Source: Anaerolineae bacterium
GTDB taxonomy: Bacteria; Chloroflexota; Anaerolineae; B4-G1
Assembly: GCA_030612585.1 (NCBI GenBank)
Contig: JAUWNP010000101.1
Coordinates: 1 to 15,715, forward strand
Length of the DNA: 15,715 nt
Direction: 5' to 3'
Shown here: one piece after another, positions 14,176 through 15,715 of the stretch
Layout: every line of letters begins with the position of its first letter
Position numbering within the stretch: the first letter of the stretch is position 1
Notes under the pieces: generated by a model
What the model saw: only the letters and a program-made list of their open reading frames with translations
What the model was told of the DNA's origin: nothing
The model's database searches: none
Translations under genes and position numbers: made by a program

Positions 14176-15327
14176 ATGTTCAGATTTCAGGCCAAAACCA
14201 GGGTTGTCTTTGGTGTAGATGCTGTAAGAACTCTTGGGGAAGAGGTAAAGGCCCTGGGGGTCAAAAAAGTACTGGTGGTGACAGATAAGGGGATCATCAA
14301 AGCCGGGCTGTTCGAGAGGGTTGAGGAGCCTTTGCTGAAGGATGGAATCGAAATAGCGGTATTTGACGACATAGAGCCGAACCCCAGGGATACTACCGTC
14401 GTCAGGGGCGCTCAATGCCTGGAAGACGAAAAGGCCGATGCGGTGATAGGCTTTGGCGGTGGGAGTCCTATGGACGTGGCAAAGGCGATCTCGGTGATGA
14501 GCATGAATGAGGGGACAGTTGAGCAGTACTGTGCTGCTTTTGACTGTTGGCCCAACCCTCCGAAACCGATCGTGGCCGTTCCTACTACAGCCGGAACAGG
14601 AAGCGAAGTGAGCGCTGCTTCCATGATAACCAATGCCCAAAATGGAGTGAAGATGATGATGCTTGGGCGCTCGATACTGCCAGTCACGGCTGTCGTGGAC
14701 CCGGTGTTAACCATAGGTCTTCCCCCGCACTTGACCGCACAAACGGGAGTGGACGCACTTTCTCACGCTGTTGAAGCCTGCGTTTCGATTGGTGCGAATC
14801 CGATTTCTGATGCCATCGGGTTTCAGGCTATTGAGTTGATCGTCAACAACATCAGAAAGGCGTATGCGAATGGCAAGGACATAGAGGCAAGAACCAACGT
14901 GATGCTGGGCAGTACAATGGCTATGCTGGCTGCTGCCAATGCAGGTTTGGGGATTATTCATTCAATGGCGCACGCATTAGGAGGACAGTATGACCTCTCC
15001 CATGGCCTGAGTATAGTCGTATGCTTTCCCGATGGACTAGAGTATAACGCAACCGCTGTTCCCGAGAAATGTGCAAAAATCGCTCGGGTTATGGGAAAGA
15101 GTACAGCAAATATGTCCATAGTAGATGCTGCAAAGACGGTGGTTGACGCGATAAGGGAATTGCTTGAGGACTTGGGCTTCGAACAGAATCTAGGGTCGTT
15201 AGGCGTTGAAAAGGAATCGTTTCCGAATCTGGCAGAAATCTGCATGGCGGATGGTTGTACCCCGTTTAGTCCTCGAACGATAGATGCTGAGAGGTTTATC
15301 AGGCTTTATGAGAGAGCATACGTTTGA
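14176..15327 (+). CDS. Iron-dependent (group III) alcohol dehydrogenase
   Basis: A 383-residue NAD(P)-dependent Fe-ADH. ATG 14176 follows GGAGGAAGGAG directly. NAD-binding GGGSPMD is at 94-100 and PTTAGTGSEVS at 136-146. Metal ligands are D193 and H197 (TGVDALSHAVEA), H262 (IIHSMAH) and H276 (DLSHG), all present with the usual spacing. Substrates of the family range over simple alcohols and aldehydes, and include methanol in the Bacillus methanol dehydrogenase branch. Its location 32 bases after the C1 operon makes a role in supplying formaldehyde or recycling alcohols possible but unproven. Codons look less GC-rich than those of the ATP-grasp gene, so it may have a different origin. Confidence 0.93.
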   Translation: MFRFQAKTRVVFGVDAVRTLGEEVKALGVKKVLVVTDKGIIKAGLFERVEEPLLKDGIEIAVFDDIEPNPRDTTVVRGAQCLEDEKADAVIGFGGGSPMDVAKAISVMSMNEGTVEQYCAAFDCWPNPPKPIVAVPTTAGTGSEVSAASMITNAQNGVKMMMLGRSILPVTAVVDPVLTIGLPPHLTAQTGVDALSHAVEACVSIGANPISDAIGFQAIELIVNNIRKAYANGKDIEARTNVMLGSTMAMLAAANAGLGIIHSMAHALGGQYDLSHGLSIVVCFPDGLEYNATAVPEKCAKIARVMGKSTANMSIVDAAKTVVDAIRELLEDLGFEQNLGSLGVEKESFPNLAEICMADGCTPFSPRTIDAERFIRLYERAYV

Positions 15328-15365
15328 CGAGGTTGATAGGGGGCTGCCTCAAGCCTCTGTCGGGG

Positions 15366-15542
15366 CGCGGTGATCCGGCTACCGGCAGCGCCAACGATGC
15401 GCTCGTGGCCTGCCTGGTCCACCACTGGGCTGTGCCGGTCACCGAGCCGACGGTCCACATTGTCAGCGAGCAGGGCGCGGAACTGGGCCGGCCCAACACG
15501 CTGTACGTGGAAGTGGACCTCAGCGGTCGGGAGGGTCAACTT
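15366..15542 (+). pseudogene. PhzF-family isomerase, internal C-terminal fragment
   Basis: About 59 codons read GRGDPATGSANDALVACLV, then IVSEQGAELGRPNTLYVEV. This is the C-terminal PhzF/epimerase-like signature (EDPATGSA, then EQG-EMGRPS). The family is about 260-300 residues, so the front 200 or more are missing, and the last strand block (VGG-type) is gone too. The left edge follows the alcohol dehydrogenase stop; the right edge meets the inverted repeat at 15551, as expected if a mobile element cut it. Confidence 0.8.
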
Positions 15543-15550
15543 GCCCCAGG

Positions 15551-15590
15551 ATTGAAATACACCCGAAACATCCGAAGGGTGCATTTCAGT
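15551..15590. repeat. Imperfect 14-base inverted repeat, possible mobile-element end
   Basis: ATTGAAATACACCC (15551-15564) and GGGTGCATTTCAGT (15577-15590) pair at 12 of 14 positions around a 12-base loop. It begins a few bases after the PhzF match is cut and lies about 50 bases before the next start codon, a layout typical of insertion sequence left ends or of a leader hairpin. Confidence 0.55.
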
Positions 15591-15607
15591 TTTGGGGCGA
15601 ATTATGG

Positions 15608-15637
15608 CATAATAGGCCCAACTTGATACCTGGAGGG
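15608..15637 (+). promoter_or_regulatory. Candidate -10 box and ribosome site for the last gene
   Basis: CATAAT (15608-15613) differs from TATAAT at one base; the -35 at 17-base spacing (TTCAGT) is poor and lies in the inverted repeat. GGAGGG (15632-15637) is five bases before ATG 15643 and decides the start. Confidence 0.4.
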
Positions 15638-15642
15638 CAAAG

Positions 15643-15715
15643 ATGAAACGCACCCGTGACCAATTGAAGGCAGAGTTGATGGCTGAGGCTGAGGAAGTAA
15701 TTGACGGGCTTCTCG
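15643..15715 (+). CDS. N-terminal start of an unidentified gene, runs off window
   Basis: The frame opens MKRTRDQLKAELMAEAEEVI and continues to the last base. It is charged and probably helical. Only 24 codons are visible, so no family can be assigned. Position just inside an inverted repeat that interrupts phzF suggests a transposase, but that is inference. Confidence 0.55.
   Translation, partial: MKRTRDQLKAELMAEAEEVIDGLL

Noticed and set aside
1..15715. CRISPR array, tRNA or rRNA gene
   Set aside because: No regularly spaced direct repeats, no tRNA cloverleaf with CCA-proximal stem or T-loop GTTCRA in the gaps, and no rRNA signature beyond the weak 5S-like stretch.

Overview
The window reads as bacterial accessory DNA from a GC-rich genome, most plausibly a Chloroflexota (Anaerolineae-like) lineage. 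Four things point that way: sigma70-like promoters and strong Shine-Dalgarno sites, a secreted FG-GAP protein carrying an FLPVVLK-type segment, a DUF234-type ATPase, and a palindrome with AGAAACCGGGTTTT arms of a kind I recall from Chloroflexota. The taxonomic call is inference; no rRNA or other marker gene is present. Every functional gene lies on the plus strand.

Region 1 (1-1650) is the 3' part of a group II intron. Its reverse transcriptase/maturase/HNH protein is broken by a frameshift near 500 and a TGA at 926, yet ribozyme domains V and VI are intact and the 3' intron end can be placed at about 1649. Region 2 (1810-5350) has a large secreted protein with seven FG-GAP calcium motifs, an intergenic stretch with two palindromes and a candidate promoter, and a multi-membrane-span gene interrupted by an in-frame TGA. 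Region 3 (5411-5835) is a minus-strand IS481-like remnant whose terminal repeats reach the next gene.

Region 4 (about 5830-14143) is the core: a tetrahydromethanopterin (H4MPT)/methanofuran C1-transfer operon in the order mtdB-like, fwdD fragment, [foreign block], fwdA scar, ftr, [DUF1294 gene], fwdC, mch, [TatD hydrolase], ATP-grasp ligase. It would interconvert methylene-, methenyl- and formyl-H4MPT and formyl-methanofuran, the formaldehyde/formate branch known from methylotrophs. It is eroded or rebuilt: mtdB lacks a normal start codon at the homologous position, fwdD is cut and fused to part of an alpha/beta hydrolase, no fwdB is seen, and fwdA is reduced to what look like its first ~17 and last ~23 codons. 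The central enzymes Ftr, FwdC and Mch are open and look intact. The inserted genes look less GC-rich than the C1 genes, giving a mosaic.

Region 5 (14176-15715) holds an iron-dependent alcohol dehydrogenase, a short PhzF fragment, an inverted repeat that looks like the end of a mobile element, and the start of a gene running off the window. The most notable items are the fwdA deletion scar, the possible AUC start of mtdB, the palindromic element read in frame inside mch, and the decayed intron protein beside an intact ribozyme core.
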